From: Streptomyces cinerochromogenes
Lineage (GTDB): Bacteria > Actinomycetota > Actinomycetes > Streptomycetales > Streptomycetaceae
Length of the DNA: 64,000 nucleotides
Assembly (NCBI RefSeq): GCF_014648635.1
Contig: NZ_BMRM01000028.1
Location: 16,773-80,772, forward strand
Reading direction: 5' to 3'
In this document: piece after piece, positions 15,001 through 30,000 of the stretch
How positions within the stretch are numbered: position 1 is the first letter of the stretch
How the letters are laid out: each line of letters starts with the position of its first letter
Notes under the pieces: generated by a model
The model's input: only the letters and a program-made list of their open reading frames with translations
Told to the model about the DNA's origin: nothing
Database searches by the model: none
Program-made: the position numbers and the translations under genes

Positions 15001-18000
15001 GGTCGGCCGCAGCTCCCTCGGCCTGCCGCAGTGGGCGGAGGTGTCGGTGCGGGCCACGGCAGGCCCGCTGACCGCGCTCGGGGAGAGCGGGCACGCCTAC
15101 CACTACGACCACACCCTGGGCACCGCCCTGGTCCGGCACGTGGAGACCGACGACAGCCTGTCCCTGTACGCGTCCGTCGGCACGTCCCTGTCCTTCGCCC
15201 CCGGCACGTCGGCGGACGGCGATCCCGTCGAGGGGCAGTTGCCGGACCTCAACCGTTCCGGGCCCGAGTTCCGGCACACGCGCCGGGGCCGGGTGTCCGG
15301 GGACCGCACCGCGAGCGGGCAGAGCGACCGGGTCGACCTCACGACCGGCGCGCACGTGTGGGCCGACGCACCCGTCACGTTCCACGTCACGGTGCGCCGC
15401 TGGACGGAGCGGCAGGTCGGTCTCCTCGGCCGTTCCAGCTCCCGGCGGACGGCCGAGCGGGAGGTCACCGGCGACCCGGTGACGGCGCCCGGACTGGCGC
15501 TGCTGCAGCGGGAGACAGCCCTGGACCGCGGGCTCGTGACCGCCCCGGCCGAAGCGCAGGCGGAACCGGCCCAGGAGCAGGAACCCGTACCGGCCCCCGC
15601 CCGGGCGCTGGCCCCCGCCAACGTGCTGCGCGGTGACGGCTTCGACCACGCCGCGCTGCTCTCGGTCCCCGACCTGAGGCCGTTCGTCCGGGACCTGCTG
15701 CCCAGGATCCGCGAGCTGCTCTCCCCGGAGCACGCCGAGGCGGTGGCGGCCGAGTTGTGGAAGACGGCCGCCCACCAGGGCACCAAGGCCCTGCTGGAGA
15801 CCATGCTGGCGGGCCTGCCGATCCTGGTGCCCCACCGGAGCGGACTGTGGACGACGACGGCCCGGGTCACCCTCACGGCCAGGCTCACCCATCCGCGGGC
15901 GCTCGGCCAGGAGCCCGGCGGCCACGTCCTGGAAGGCCGGAGCCAGCGCGCCGTCGAGCGTGCGAGCACCCCGCTCCAGGACGGTGCCGGGCAGCCCGCC
16001 CTCGCCGACCAGCTGGCCCTGATCGACTCCGACGCCCCGCAGCGCGCCGTGTCGGGCTTCGTCCCCGCGGTCGGCCAGGCCGCCACTCCGGGCGGACAGG
16101 CGCGAACCGGCCACCGTACGAGCACCGGTTTCCAGCACGCCGCCCGCCCGTGGACGACCGCGTTCGACGTGGAGATCACCGCCGGCCTGGACCTGCACTG
16201 GGCGCTCAGCGCGTCCTCGCCGGCCATCGGCATCGGCCTGCCGCTGATCGGACGGCACCAGTACCACCGGCTCGCCACGCAGGTGCTGCCCGACTCCCTC
16301 CGCCTCGGCTACCGGGAAGAACTCACCCAGCCCCGGCCGCTTCCGGCCCCGCGCCCGCCGGCCCTGGTGGTGCCGAAGGCGCCGGTCGAGTACACACGAC
16401 AGGGAGTGCGCCTGACCTCGGAGCCGCTCCGGGAGGCGTACCTGGGCACCGTCGGCGACCTGGCGGCGCTGCGGGCGGCGACGGAAGGACTCTTCGCGAC
16501 GCGCGGGCCCCGCACGGGAGCCTCCCCGGCCGCCAACTCCTGGCAGGGTGGTCTCTTCGTGCTGCGGTCCAAGATCGCGGCGATCTTCAGCCCGCCCTAC
16601 CTGAGCCGGTGGTTCCTCGATCTCGCCGCGCAGGGCACCCTGCACGAGCCGGTGACGGTGCCGGGCACCAGCGCCGACCTGCCCGGACACCTGGAGATCA
16701 GCGCGGACATCCGGGGACTGCGGGCGTCGGCACCGCGCGAGGACGGCGACGGCACGCTGCCCGGCACGACCGTCCAGGACGCCCAGGGCTCCCTCAGGGG
16801 CGCCGCGGGTACCGCCGGTTCGGGTGCCCGGATGGCACACGCGGCCGGCGGGTCAGCGGTCACCGGCGGGGCCTTGGTCCGGCAGGGGGACCGGACGTTC
16901 TCCCGGGTGGAGGCGACCTCGATCACCTGGCACATCGTCCACCGCCCGGCGACCGGCAGACCGCGCGCGGTCGACGTGACGGTCAGCGACGAGGCGGCCG
17001 TCTTCTACGTGCCCGTCGAGAACCTGGAGGCGCTCCTCGCCCGGGACGGCGGAGAGGACAGGTCGCGGCCCGCGGCGGACAAGGGCAAGGCGCGACAGGA
17101 GCAGGACGACGAGCAGGAGGCGGAACGGCCGCCGGGCACCGTCCGGGTCTCGCCCGACGAGGAGATCGCGGCCCGGGAGGAGCACGCCTCCGCGAACACC
17201 GAACTGTTCCGTGCCGAGTCGGCGCTCAGGGCTCTGGAGGAGCACAGCAGCACGGGTGCCCACCCGGCGGCCGTCGAACGCGTGGCGGCCGCCCGCCGCC
17301 GCGTGGCGGACGCGGAGGCCGCGACGGCGGACCTGGAATCCGGGTCCACGATGGAGCCGCTGACGGAGGAGCAGCTCCGGACCCGGCCCCGCCTGCTGGG
17401 CGGCACCCCGCTGGGCGGATTCCGCGAGCCGGACGAGGACGTCACCAGCCACCGGATCGTCTCCGACGCGGGCACCGTCGTCGGCCGAGCCTACCACAAC
17501 GAGCAGGACTGGGCCGACCGCGCGCGGCACTGGGCCGCCTACGACCCCGCTTCCGAGGCCACCTACTTCCAGACCGGGCAGTGGGACAAGACCGAACGCC
17601 CGGCTCCGTGGACGGGGGACAGGCAGTACTTCCTGTCGGCGCACGGGAACGGCGGGATCCTCGCCGTCGAGGACGCCACGGGCAGCCAGCGGTACCTGTA
17701 CGGCGCACAGGCGGCGCAGATGCTGCGCCGGCGTCCCAGCCTGCGGGCACTGCGGGCGCAGAACCCGCAGGCGGGCGTCGTCATGGTCGCCTGCGGGGCC
17801 GGCGCCTTCGACGACGGCCTCGCCCAGCAGTTGGCGGACCACCTCGGCGTCACCGTGTACGGGCCGACCACGTCCGTCGCCATCATGCGCACCCCGGGGG
17901 AGGCCGCCCGCCCCTGGCTGGACAGCGACGAGGGCGACGCCGAGTACCGCACCTTCCGCCCCCGGCCCGACGCCGCGACCACCGTGTCCTTCGCCGACGG

Positions 18001-21000
18001 CTCCAGCGAACTGACACCCGACCAGCTCACGGTCGTGGACGACCTGGCCGTCGATGTCGTCCGGTCCGTGCTGTCCGGGATCGGCACACCCTTGCTCAAG
18101 CCCGTCGTCACGGTCACCGGCTACGCCCCCGGCAGCGGCACGGACCTCCAGGGGATCGCCACCGCCCAGACCCGGGCCGACAACGTCTCCACGGCCGTCC
18201 GCAACGCCCTCGCCGACCACTTCACCGCCCTCGGACAGGACGGCGCCGAGCGCGCGGCGGGCGTCGTGGTGCTCGCGCTCTCCCGGGGCCGGGACGTGCC
18301 GGACGAGGACCTGGCGGGAGCCCAGGACCCGGCCGCCCTGCTGCACCGCGCCACGGTCACCGTCCACGTGCCCCGCACCCCCGCACCGGCGCCCCGGCCG
18401 GCCCAGGACGTGGCGGAGGACGAGGACGAGTTCGGGTACGACCGGGACCTGGAGTACGGGTACGGGTACCGCCGCCCCGACCCGCGGCTGCTCAACGCCG
18501 CGCCCACGGAAGAGGGCGAGCCGCTGTCCCACCGGATCGTCTCCGACGCGGGCACCGTCGTCGGCCGCGCCTACTTCGGTACGGCCGAATGGGCGGACCG
18601 CGCACCCGCCTGGGCGCTGTACGACCCGGCCACGACCGGTGTCTTCATGCGGCAGCGGCTCCCGTACGACCCGTTCGTCCGGGAGCCCGCGCCGTGGTCC
18701 GGCGCCGGCCACTACTTCGTGTCGTCGCACGCCGACGCGGCCTACCTCGCCGTCGAGGACGCGGCGGGCCGGCAGCGGCCCCTCTTCGGGCCCGAGGTGG
18801 CCGACATGCTGCGGCGCCGGCCCAGTCTGCGCGAGCTGCGGGCGCGGCACCCCGACGCGGGTGTGGTGCTGGTCGCCTGTGAGGTGGGCGCCCATGACGA
18901 CGGCCTCGCCCAGCAGGTGGCCGACCACCTCGGCACGACGGTGTACGCGCCCACCGGGGAGGTGGACCTCAGCGGAATCGCCGAGCACGGTACGCCCCGG
19001 CCCTACGTGAAGGTCGGCGACAACGCGGCCCCGGGCGACTACCGCACGTTCCGGCCCCGGTCCGCCGTGGCCGCCACCGTGGTGTTCCCGGACGGCTCCG
19101 GCGAGGTGCCCGCCGACCAGCTGCCGGTGGTCGAGGGGCTGGCCGCCCGGGTCGCGCCGGACGCCGTACCGGGGTTCTCCGACCCGCTGCTGCGGCCGGT
19201 GGTCACCGTGACCGGCTACGCGGCGGGCACCGGTGCCGACGGACTGGGCCTGGACGCCGGCCGCCGCCGTGCCGAGGCGGTCGCCGCGCTGCTGCGTGCG
19301 TCCTTCGCCCGGCGTGCCGCCGCGCTCGGGTACGAGAACACGGGCACCAGGGAGCCCGTCGTGGTCCTCGCCGTCTCCCGCGGCGGGGAGCTGTCCGAGG
19401 ACGACCTGGCCACCGGGCAGGACCGGGCGGCCCTGCTCAGCCGCGCCACGGTCACCGTGCACGTTCCCCGGGTGCCGCACGCCGGGGAGGACTTCCAGGA
19501 CGACTTCCAGGAGGACTTCGGGGACGAGGACCTGGGCGAGATGTCCTTCGGAGCCCCCGGCGGCGCCGACACCGACAGTTCCGACGAGGAGTTCTCCGGC
19601 GGCACACCGCGCGGTTTCCGCCCGCTCGCCGCGCGGCCGGACGCCCTCCTCGCCGGGACGTCCGCCCTCCCGCCCACCGAGGTCGCGGAAGCCACCGGGA
19701 CCCCCGAGGTCGCGGAAGCCACCGGGACCGAGGCCGCCGGGACCGTGGCGGCAGCCGACGCCGCCGAGATCCTCCGGCCCCGCCTCGAGTACCCCTGGTA
19801 CCTCGACCACGGCCCGCTCGGGCACGCCTCCGTGAGCGGTACCGGCAGCTTCGACGACGCGGGCGCCCGTGACTTCGCCCGGCAGGTCGCCGCCGGGCTG
19901 CCGGACCGGAACCTCGCCGGTGACGTCGAGACCGCGCTGCACACCCTGCTGGCCACCACCGACCGGCACGCCTGGGAGGACCTCCTCACCCACGGCGTGA
20001 CACTGGTCTCCCACGGCCGGCTGGTCTGGCTGCGTCCGCTCCTCGCGGAGCTGCGTCCCGCCGACGAGCGGGAGTCGGCCGTACGCGAGTACAGCGTCCG
20101 GTTCGCGACGACCAGCGGCAGCGGGGAACGCCACCGCGAGCGCACGCTCGGCGCCGACTCGGCCCTGCTGCTCGGCTTCAGCACCGCCTCCGCCGTGGCC
20201 TCCGCGATGATCCTCGGCGTACCGCAGCTGCGGGCGGAGTCGGCCGCCCGGCGCTCCGAGACCCAGCGGCGCAACGCCATCTCGGGCCGGACGCTGTTCA
20301 TCGGCGGGACCAAGCCGTTCCTGGCCGGGGTGCGGGTGGACGTCTACGTGGACGGTGTCCGGCACCGCCCCGACGCCGTCCACGACCGTGGTCTGCGGGT
20401 GGAGTTCCCCGGCGAGTACACCGGCGTCGACGCGCCGCGTCCCCCCATGGACGAGCCCGCCGCGGCGCTCCCGCCCGGCGAGGCCCGGCTGGGACCGGAC
20501 CGGGTCGTGCTGAACGCCGTCGACATGGGGCCGCTGCTGGCGGCGCTGCACCGGGCGGTGCTCGGGGCCGGGACGGGCGCCGGCACGGCCGAACGGTTCA
20601 TGACCGAGGCGCGGGAACTGCTCAACGAGCGGGCCGCCCGCACCCGCGGCCGGTGGTGGATGACCAACGGCGACATCTCCGGGGAGATCCATGTGCCCGG
20701 CGCCGCCGGACGGCGGTCGTTCCGCGGCCGGCTGCGGGTGCGGGCCGAGATCGACGCCCTGGAGTTCGCCGGGACCACCGACGGCGTCCAGATCCGTGAG
20801 GACCTCGGCGGCGGTACGGCCCGGGGGGTCGGCAGGTCGGGCAGCGGCAGCGCGGGCATCTCCTTCGGCTACAACGCGTACGGCTTCGCCATGCCGGTCA
20901 CCGACGGGGCCGCCGACCCGGCCGCCAAGGGCCTGCTGCCCCTGTTCGGCGTCGGCTTCGACCGCGGCACCGGCGCCGGCCTCACGGTCACCTCGCAGAC

Positions 21001-24000
21001 CCTGGGCCACACCGTCCTCAACTTCCGTGAGACACAGGCCCGCTACCGGGCCCGGCTGCGGCTCACCGTCACCGTCGACTCCCCGACCCACCCGCGCATC
21101 GGGACGGTGTCCGAGACGGCCGAGGCGGAGATCGGGCTGCCCTGGCGGGACGGGCGGGGCGCGGCCGGCTTCGAGCAGCGGGTGCTGGGCGCCGTCCGCA
21201 CCCCCGGCCTGGAGCCCGACGCGGCCACGGACCGGCCTGAACCGGTGCAGACCTCCGCCCCGGTTCGGGAACTGCTGCGGCAGTCGGGCACCGCGCCCGT
21301 ACGGTCGATGGAGCCCCCGCGAGAGCTGCACCCCGCCCACAGGCGGGCGCCGGAAGCGGTGGACGGGGCCCAGGAGGGGCCCGCCGAGCCGCCGGCGCTG
21401 GCCGCGCGACGCGGCCTCGGCTTCGCCATGGCCGTGGACATGGCGGGCTCGGAGGTCGTCCTGGACCAGCTGAGCTGGGCACTGAAGCAGATGGTGCCGT
21501 CCGCGGTGCGGCGCTCCGCCGACTGGGCGGCGGTGGAGGCGCAGCTCGGCCTGCACTTCGGCAGGCCCGCCCTGGAGGGCAGGCTGCCGCTGGAGGAGAC
21601 CGTGCACATGGTCACCGTGGGCGGGGAACGCTACCGCGCGTCGGTCAAGGCGATCCTGCTCGACCGCACGCCCGGGCGCAGCTACTCGATGACCGTCAAC
21701 GCCCGCGCCGCCCGTACCGAGACGGTGACGGGCCGGCGGGGCACCGAGTGGAGCGCCGAGGCCGGCGCGGGCGGCGGCGTGCTGGTGCCGCTCGGCGGCT
21801 CCACCCGGCTGCGGGTCGGCGGCATGACGGCCCGTGGCGGTTTCGAACGGTCCGAGGAAGAGCAGTTCACCACGGCCAACACCGTCTACCGCCGGACCGA
21901 GGTCGAGGGCGAGGTCGACGAGGGGGTCTACCGCACGGTCTGGGAGCTGTCGCTGGGCCCGGAGCGCCCGGACCGGCGCCGTCCCGCGGAACGCTGGTGG
22001 ATCGAACGGCCGTACCTCACCACCACGATCGTGGTGCCCCGGCACAACGCCCCCGCCGAGCCGCGCGACCCGGCCCGGATCGCCGAGCTGGGCCGCACCA
22101 CCTACCTGCGCGCCTGGCCCACCGGGCAGCCGGAGGTCGACTTCGCGCGGGGCCACACCGGTGGCGTGTACCCCGCCTTCCTCGCCATGCCGCAGCTGAC
22201 GCACCTGGCGGCCACCGGCTACGCCCGGCTCGCCGGACTGCCCGCGGGATGGCTGGCCGACTCCGCCAACTGGCCCGCGGAGCTGTCGGCCCTGACCGAT
22301 TCCACCGCGCTCGCCGCCCGCCTCGGTGTCCTGACCGGCCCGGACGGACACGGCACCGTGCTGCCCAAGCGCGACGGCTGGAGCTACGAGGTGCGGCTGC
22401 GGCTGCGCGCGTTCTCCGGCAAGGACCTGGGCAGGACCGCGGGCGACACGGAGATCGAGCAGTACGCGCAGTCGACCGACCGCTACGCCCGCGCGGAGAA
22501 GAGCGGCTGGCAGGCGGGCCTGAGCGCGAACATCGGCCCGCAGTTCGGCGTCGGGGCCCTCGCGAGCGGCGGCGCGCACCACGAGGGCGGCTCGGTCCTG
22601 GCCCGGCAGGAGGGCGAGGAGACGGCCCCCGCCCACGGGAGCCACGGACAGGGCGGAACGGGGCTGCGCGCCGTCGCGCTGGCCCAGGCCGGAGTGCGCT
22701 GGGGACGGGGCCGCGGCCGGGAACGGATGCGGGGCGTGGTGGAGATCAGCCGCGCCACGTACCGGGAGGAGACGCACGTCGTCGAGGCGACCCCGGTCCT
22801 CCAGGTGCTGGTGCGACGCACCAAGGGCGGCAAGCAGGAGGAGTTCGTCCGCTATCTGCGCGTCGAGCACGGGCTGGAGATGCTGGTGCCCGAGCGCCGC
22901 GTGCCCGACCTGCTGCCGCCCCCCGCCGAGCCGGCGACCGCCGGGCCCGGGACCGCGGGTGCCTCCGAGGACGCCGCCCGGACCGTGCCGGACGACGCGC
23001 CCCAGGCCGGCCCCTCGCACCTCGCGCGGACGGAGAGCGGCCCCGCTCCGACCGAGCCGCCGCAGTCCGCACCGGAGCCCGGACAGGTGCGGGCCACGCC
23101 GGGGGAGTCCACGGCGTCCACGCCCGGCGTACTGGCCCGCACCCACCTCCTCGGCCGCCCCCTGCCCGGCGCCGCCCACGTGGAACGGCTGCGCGCCGAC
23201 GACGTCCTGAAGACGATCGTGGCGCGGCTGGAAGGCCGCGGCGTGCTCGGCAGGAAGGGGTCGGCCCGCGAGCACCTGCTGCGGGCGCTCGGCGTCACCT
23301 TCTCCTCGGACGCGCTCCAGACCCAGTACACCGCCCTGACCGGTACCGGTGTCGCCCGCTGGTTCCCCGTCAGCGGCCCCTTCGGCAGCACCCGGTACGT
23401 GTGGGTCATGGTGACCGCCGACCTGGCCGCGCCGCACGCCCACCGCTCCCGCCCGAAGGTCAGGCTCACCCTGCGCTCGGAAGGGGTCACCGAGGAGAAG
23501 AGCGGCAGCGAGCGTTCCTTCCACGCCGGTGCCGGCCTCAGCACCCGCACCCGCATCGGCGACCACGAAGGCCACGGCGGCACCGAGATCGAGGCGTCCT
23601 ACGGCATGAGCCGGGAGCGGTCGCACGAGACCGCCCGCCAGGTCGTCGACATCGCGCGGGCCAACACCCGGGAGGGCTCGGAGGAGTTCGAGCACCACCT
23701 CACCTTCCGTATCCGGCTGGGTGCGACCACCGAACCGCCCGCCGCGCTGGCGGTGCCGGCGCAGGCCGTGCGGGACGCGGCCCTGCGCGTGGCGGCGCTG
23801 CTGCGCGGTCGCGGCGCGGCCCGCCGGAGCGACCCGGTGCGGGTGTGGACCTGGCAGGACGACGGCCTCGGCGACCACGCACCGGTCACCGGCGACGTAC
23901 GGCTGCTCGTCCCGACGCACCTGACGCTCCCCGTGGAACAGCCGGTGCCGCCGGTCGTCGCACCGGTGCGGCCCCAGGGGACGCCTCGCTGGACGGCGCC

Positions 24001-27000
24001 GGTCGAGGACCGGCCCGCGCCGCCGCCGGAGGCGCTCACCGACTACATCCACGCGTGGGACGTGCCGGCCGCGCACGCCGTGCAGCGGTGGGCCAAGGCC
24101 GCCGCGCTCACGTCCGTACGCGAACCCGACCTGGACCGCCCGGAGACGTGGGGGCTGACCGGCCTGGACCCCCTGACCACGGCCGGCATGAACTACGACC
24201 ACCACACCTCGTCCACGATGCTGCGCGCCAACATCGCCGAGCTGCTGCAACACCGCTACCGGGTGCCGGTCGGCGGACGCACCGTCATCGTCGGCTTCGA
24301 GCTGACCTCGGCCAAGGTGATCGGCCCCGTCGAGGGCGTCGAGTTCAAGGCGCGCCGGTACCAGCAGGACCACACCAGCCCCAAGAGCGAGCAGAGCAGC
24401 TCCCGCGGCGGTGTGATCTCCCTCGGCCCCGAGGCGGGCGGCAGCGCGGACGGGCACCGCGTCTTCGACCGGCTGGGCTTCGACGTGTACGGCGTGCGCA
24501 CCGGCCACAAGGAGGGCTTCGAGGCGGGCGGTACCCATGAGGAGAACCGGGAGGCCACCCGCCGCTACCGCCACCACGAGCTGGGCGTGACGGCGGTCGT
24601 CCAGCTGGAGAACGGTGCCCGCCGGGCGCTGCGCATCGAGGTGCCCGGCGGGCTGTACGCCATGCTCCCGCTGGACCGCGACGGGCGTCTGGCCGGCGGA
24701 CTGGAGCAGGCCCTGCCGCACCTCTTCCCGCCGCCCCGGCCCACCGGCGTCCCCCGGGGCCCGGCGCTCGGCGAACCCCTCGACGTGCACCCCGCGGCCC
24801 GGACCATCGGCATTCCGCGTGCCGGACTGCCGTACGTCCCCGAGGTCGTCCGGACCCTGCGGAGCCTGGTCGGGCAGACCGGACGGAGCGTCCCGGAGAC
24901 GGTCTGGGCCCAGTTGCCGCAGCGCCTGCTCAGCAACTACCGCTATCTGGTGCCGGGCGAGGGCGCGTTCGCGAACGCGGGCCTGCTCGTCCCGCTGGGC
25001 GGCGTGGAGGCGCTGATCACGCTCGACCCGCGGGACCCGAGGACGGTCACCCGGCCGGACGGGTCGTACGACGGTCCCTCGGCGCTGGAGACCATCCCGG
25101 AAGAGCCGGGGCCGGGGCCGGAGTCGGGGCCGGAGAACGCCGTGTCCGGCGAGTCCGGGGCCGACGTGCCGTCCGGCCCCCTGGGCCTGGTGCCGACCCG
25201 TGACACCGCCCCCGAACCGTTCCACGCCAACCAGGCCATCAACGCCTCCTACCTGACCGGCGCCCACGTGGAGACCCACGCGGGCCCGACCGGTGCCACA
25301 CGCGCCGGGATCTCCCTCTCGTACGGCATCGGCCTCGGCCCCGGCGTGCTCCAGGTCGCCCGGGTCGGCGCGGGCGTCTCCGGCACGGCCAACGCCTCCA
25401 GCCGGTCCACCAGCCGGGTGGGCGACGCCGAGGGCGGTCACGTGGAGCTGGCCAACGCCGACTCCACGATGGTCGCCTACCGGCCGCACTGGACGGTGCG
25501 GGTCCGCACGGAGGCCCGGCGCCGCTGGGAGGACGTGCCGCCGGTCCGGGTCGCGACCGAGGGCGACCACAGGCTGCTGCTCTACGTGCCCGAGCACTAC
25601 CTCCAGCAGGCACCGGAGCAGGTCGTCGCGACGGGCACCGGCGGTCTCGAACACCGGCTCCCGGCCGTGTACTACGCGTCCGGCCTCACCGGCCTGCCCG
25701 CCCTGTTCGACCGGATCGTCGCCGCCGCGCACCAGCAGGGGCTGGAACTGCCGGTCGGCAGCGTGCCCCGCGACGAGCTGCTCCAGAAGCTGTGGAACCT
25801 CGACGCCCACCTGGACGAGGCCGTCGGTGACGCCGCCGGCTACGCCTTCGCCCTGCACGACCGGCACGGCAGGCCGGTCGCGACCGTCCAGGTGCGCACG
25901 GTGCGGTACTCCCGCGGCACCCGGGTCGGCGCCACCAGCGAGAACGCCCCGATCGAGAACGTCAGGACCGCGATCGACGGCACCAGCGGCAGCCACACGA
26001 TCGGCAACTCCACCACGGTCAGCCTGCCGTCGGCGGAACTCAACCTGGCCCCGCTGCCGTTCACGCACCCCGACTTCGGCCTGGGTGTCAGCGCCGCGCT
26101 GGCGATGACGTGGTCCAACTCCGACGGCAACAGCGCCGGCCGCACCGGTCTGTGGGTCGTGGTGCCCCGCTTCACCAAGCACACGAACGCCTACGAGCTG
26201 GAGTTCCTCCACTACGCCCTGGTGGCGGTGCGCGGTGACGCGGAGCCGGTCGCCACGCCTTCCGTCCTCGGCCGGGGCCTGGTGCGGGTCCGGGAGACCG
26301 AGGCGTACCGGCACGGCCTCCCGGTGGACGAGGAGGCGCTGTCGACGGACGACGAAGCCGCCACGGACGCCACGGACACCCCGGGCGCGGGGGCCGCCGA
26401 GGCCGCGGCGCTCACTCCCGCGCCGGCGCGGACCGTGCCGTACGAGCCCGACCGGATCCGCGGCACCGTCCCCCGCCCCGACGAGCACGTCGACGTACCG
26501 CCGCACGTCGCCGAGGGCCGCGGCATCGGCATGGGCATCGTCGAGTTCGAGGAGGGCACGGTGCGAGCCCTGCGGGACGGGCTGGCCCGGGAACTCGTCC
26601 GGCTCGGCTTCCTGCCCGCCGACGAGTCGACGCCGCTGGCCGGCGGGCGCTGGTGGACGCAGGCCGACGAGCTGGACAGCCTGCTGGAGAACCAGGAGAA
26701 GCTGAACAAGTGGATCTCCCTGCGCGGACTGGAGTCGCACTACGACCAACTGCACCAGTCCGGCCTGGTCATCACCATGTACCGGCGCCGTGGCGCCCTC
26801 GGCACCACCCTCGACCTGGACGCCGTCAAGATCACCCTGCGCGCGTCCAGGTCCGAGGAGAGGACGCCGGAGTACCTCGGCGCCACCGACGAGGTGGCCG
26901 TGGTGAACCTCGCCATGGGCATGGACACCGGCGGCCATTCCAGCGGCGGCAGCAGGTCGGTCGGGCTCAGCTTCCGGCTCAAGGGCCTGACCGGCCACCT

Positions 27001-30000
27001 CAGGGGCGCCGTCACCGGCTTCGACGTACGGCGCTCGGTGGGCGCCACCGAGGGCGTCTCCTACCTCAACAACCGTCCCGAACTGCTGGAGTACCCGGGC
27101 ACCGTCCACAAGCACGCCCTGTACATCGACCTCACCGCGACCCTGGAACTCCAGCACAGCGGTCTGCGGGGCCGGATCCGGCCGGGTGCGCGCGACCCGC
27201 GGCCGATCACGCTCTCCGGGCAGCGGACCATCGCCTACCTCCCGCCGCTCGGCGGTCTCGACCACCCCGGCACGACGTCGCTGCGCCGCACGCCCGCCTC
27301 GGTGCTCGACCGTGCGGTGGTCTACCACGTCGACGTCACCGGCCTGTACGACGCGGCCACGACCGTACTGGGCGAACTCACCGGCCCGCAGGGGCACGCG
27401 GACCAGGAACTGACCTCGTCCCTCAGCACCACCTACCTGCGGGCCCACCTGAAGGAGGCGCTGAACGGGCGCTTGACCAGCGACCATTTCGTCGACACCG
27501 GCTTCCGCGACACCTTCGGCGCGATCGACGTACGGGGCCGCATGGGACGCTCCGTGTTCGCCGGGGCCACCCCGGACAAGTTCGTCCTGGGCGTGATCAA
27601 GCTGTGGATGACCCAGACCAACGCCACCGACACGTCGTCCGCGGGCGTGTCCTGGGCACAGGCCGGCGTCACCGTCGGCGGCGCGGCGGGCGACGTGTCC
27701 GTCCAGGGCGAGGCCGGCGCCTCCCGGAACTGGCAGTGGAACACCTCCGCGAGCCAGGGCCGCACCGGCGCCAAGGAGCTGATCCAGCTCGACTTCAACC
27801 GGGCGTACGCCTACCGCACCGAGGTGGACTTCGAGGTCCGCAGCCGCCTGGAGAAGACAGCGAAGCTGCTGCCGGGCACCCACCGGTCGGACCGGCAGGA
27901 GGTCACCGGCCGCACCGCCCTCTACCTGCTGTCCGAGCCGGACGCGCTGGAGCAGTACGCCAGGGACGTCCTGCCGGTCTCCGACCAGCAGCTCGTCGAC
28001 GTCATGAACCGCTGGTACGACGGAAAGGTCAGGCTCAGCGGCAACACGGTCGCGGGCGTCCTGTCGCGCTGGGTGCTGGACGCGCCCGACGGCCCCGACG
28101 CCCCGGAGGCACTCGACGCGCTCAAGGCGAGCCGCCGGGACCTGGCCGGCCTGCTGGCCCGGCTGCACGACAACGGTGGCCTGCCGGTACTCGACGAGCG
28201 GACCCGCACCGCCTTCAACCGTCGCTTCCGGCACGACCTGAGGGAACCCGAGAGCCGCTTCCCCGACGTGGGCTTCCCCGAGTACCTGACCCGCCAGGAC
28301 CGCGGCGGCCGGATCCTCGGCCACAGCGGGGTGCACGCGTTCGGCTACGACGACGGCCGGTCGACCTACGACATCGTGCGCGAGCTGGTGGACCGGGTCG
28401 CGCCCGGACTGCTGACCTCCCGGCCGGAGCTGTGGACCGGCGACGGGCGCAGGATCGGCCGGCTCCAGGCGAACTTCCTCCAGTCCCTGCTGGCGGAGGG
28501 CCGTGACTCGGCGATGCTGGAGGACCTGCTCTCGCCCCACGGCCACACGTTCCACCTGGTCGCCCCCGAAGGCTGGCTGACGACCGGCATCGTCGCGATC
28601 AACCTGTCCGTCGCCCTCAAGGCGGGACCGGAGGTGCGTGACTTCCGGCCCGAGACCGGCCTGGAGAACTACGGGCACGGCTACACCAGCACCGCGGCCG
28701 GCACCTCACGGGACGTCTCCCAGGCCCTCACCGCGGGCCGGCTCGGCGCCGGCGAGGCGCACACGTCCCACAGCGGCGGGATCGGCGTCGGACAGGGAGC
28801 GCACCGGGGCGTCACCCGGGCCGAGACGGGCACCACGGAACAGACGGCGTACGCGTGGAACGGCACCTATGTGGCCCGCTTCCCCTTCGACCTCACCGCC
28901 ACCGTCACCCTCCTCGACATGGCCGGCCGGCCGCTGAACAACCTGCTGGCCAGGTTCTCCCGCGTCCTGTCCACCGGCCGCCCCACCACCGGCACCACGA
29001 CCGCCTCCGGCGTGCTGGACCTCCAGGTGCCGCGCGGACTGGCCGAGTTCCACCCGCTGTACGGACCGCGGACCGACCGCGACCTGCGGCCGCTGCCCCC
29101 GCTGCCCGGCGACGCGTACGTCACCGGCGTCCTGCTGGACGACGCGCTGCCGGCCGCCCTGCGGCTGATGACCCGGCTCTTCGGCCCGGACGCGGACGGC
29201 GCGCGGGTGCGCACCAGCCTCACCGTCCGGCAGCTGATGAGCCGCGGCCACCTGACCAACCACCTGCTCCCGGCCACGGCCGGCGGACGCCACCTGCTCA
29301 CCGACACCCTCTTCGTGCCGGGCCACTCCTCACGGCGGGCCCGGCTGTACCTGGAGGGCGACCTGTTCGACCTGGAGGTCCTCGGCCCGGTCCACGGCAC
29401 CGGCACCGGCCGCTACACCAAGCACCAGAGCGGTACGACGGCCAGCGCGAGCAACGACCGCTGGCGCCCCTCCGCCAGCGCGGGCACCTCCGCGGCGGGC
29501 GTCCTGGCCCCGCACGACCCGGCACGGACACCGGACGGCCACGCCTACCCGCCGTACACCGGGTCGGGCGGCGCGTCGGCGTCCTGGAACACCGGCAGCA
29601 ACCTGGGCGGCGCGGGCACCGAGAACTACCGGCGCGAGCAGCACATCAAGCAGCAGGGACCGGTTCACCTGGTGCGGCTGCGCGGGCGTTACCGGCTGGT
29701 GGCCGAGAGCTACGTCCGGAACCTGGTGGGCCGGGCGACCACCGAGGGCGACACCCTGCACAGCGACCCGTTCACCGGTGACGTGTACGCGGAGCTGTTC
29801 CAGGCCGAGGTCGAGGAGCTGCTGGACCGGCTGCGGCGGACGCCCCTCCCGCCGGCCCTCGGCGCCGGGCGCTGGGCGGCCCTGGACCGCGCCCACGCCG
29901 TCGACCTCGGTGCGCTGATGGAGCAGGCCGCGGACGAACCGGGCATGACTCCCGCCCGGCTGCACCAGGCCGTGGCCCGCGGCGTCCGGGACGCGGCCGC

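Noticed and set aside
16853..28678. Uninterrupted antisense reading frame of about 3,900 codons
   Set aside because: It mirrors the giant gene's codons in GC-rich DNA where stops are rare. Its translation is Arg/Gly/Pro/His-rich with no domain-like sequence and no ribosome site. The similar antisense frames at 1286-9004 and 9842-16840 were rejected for the same reason.
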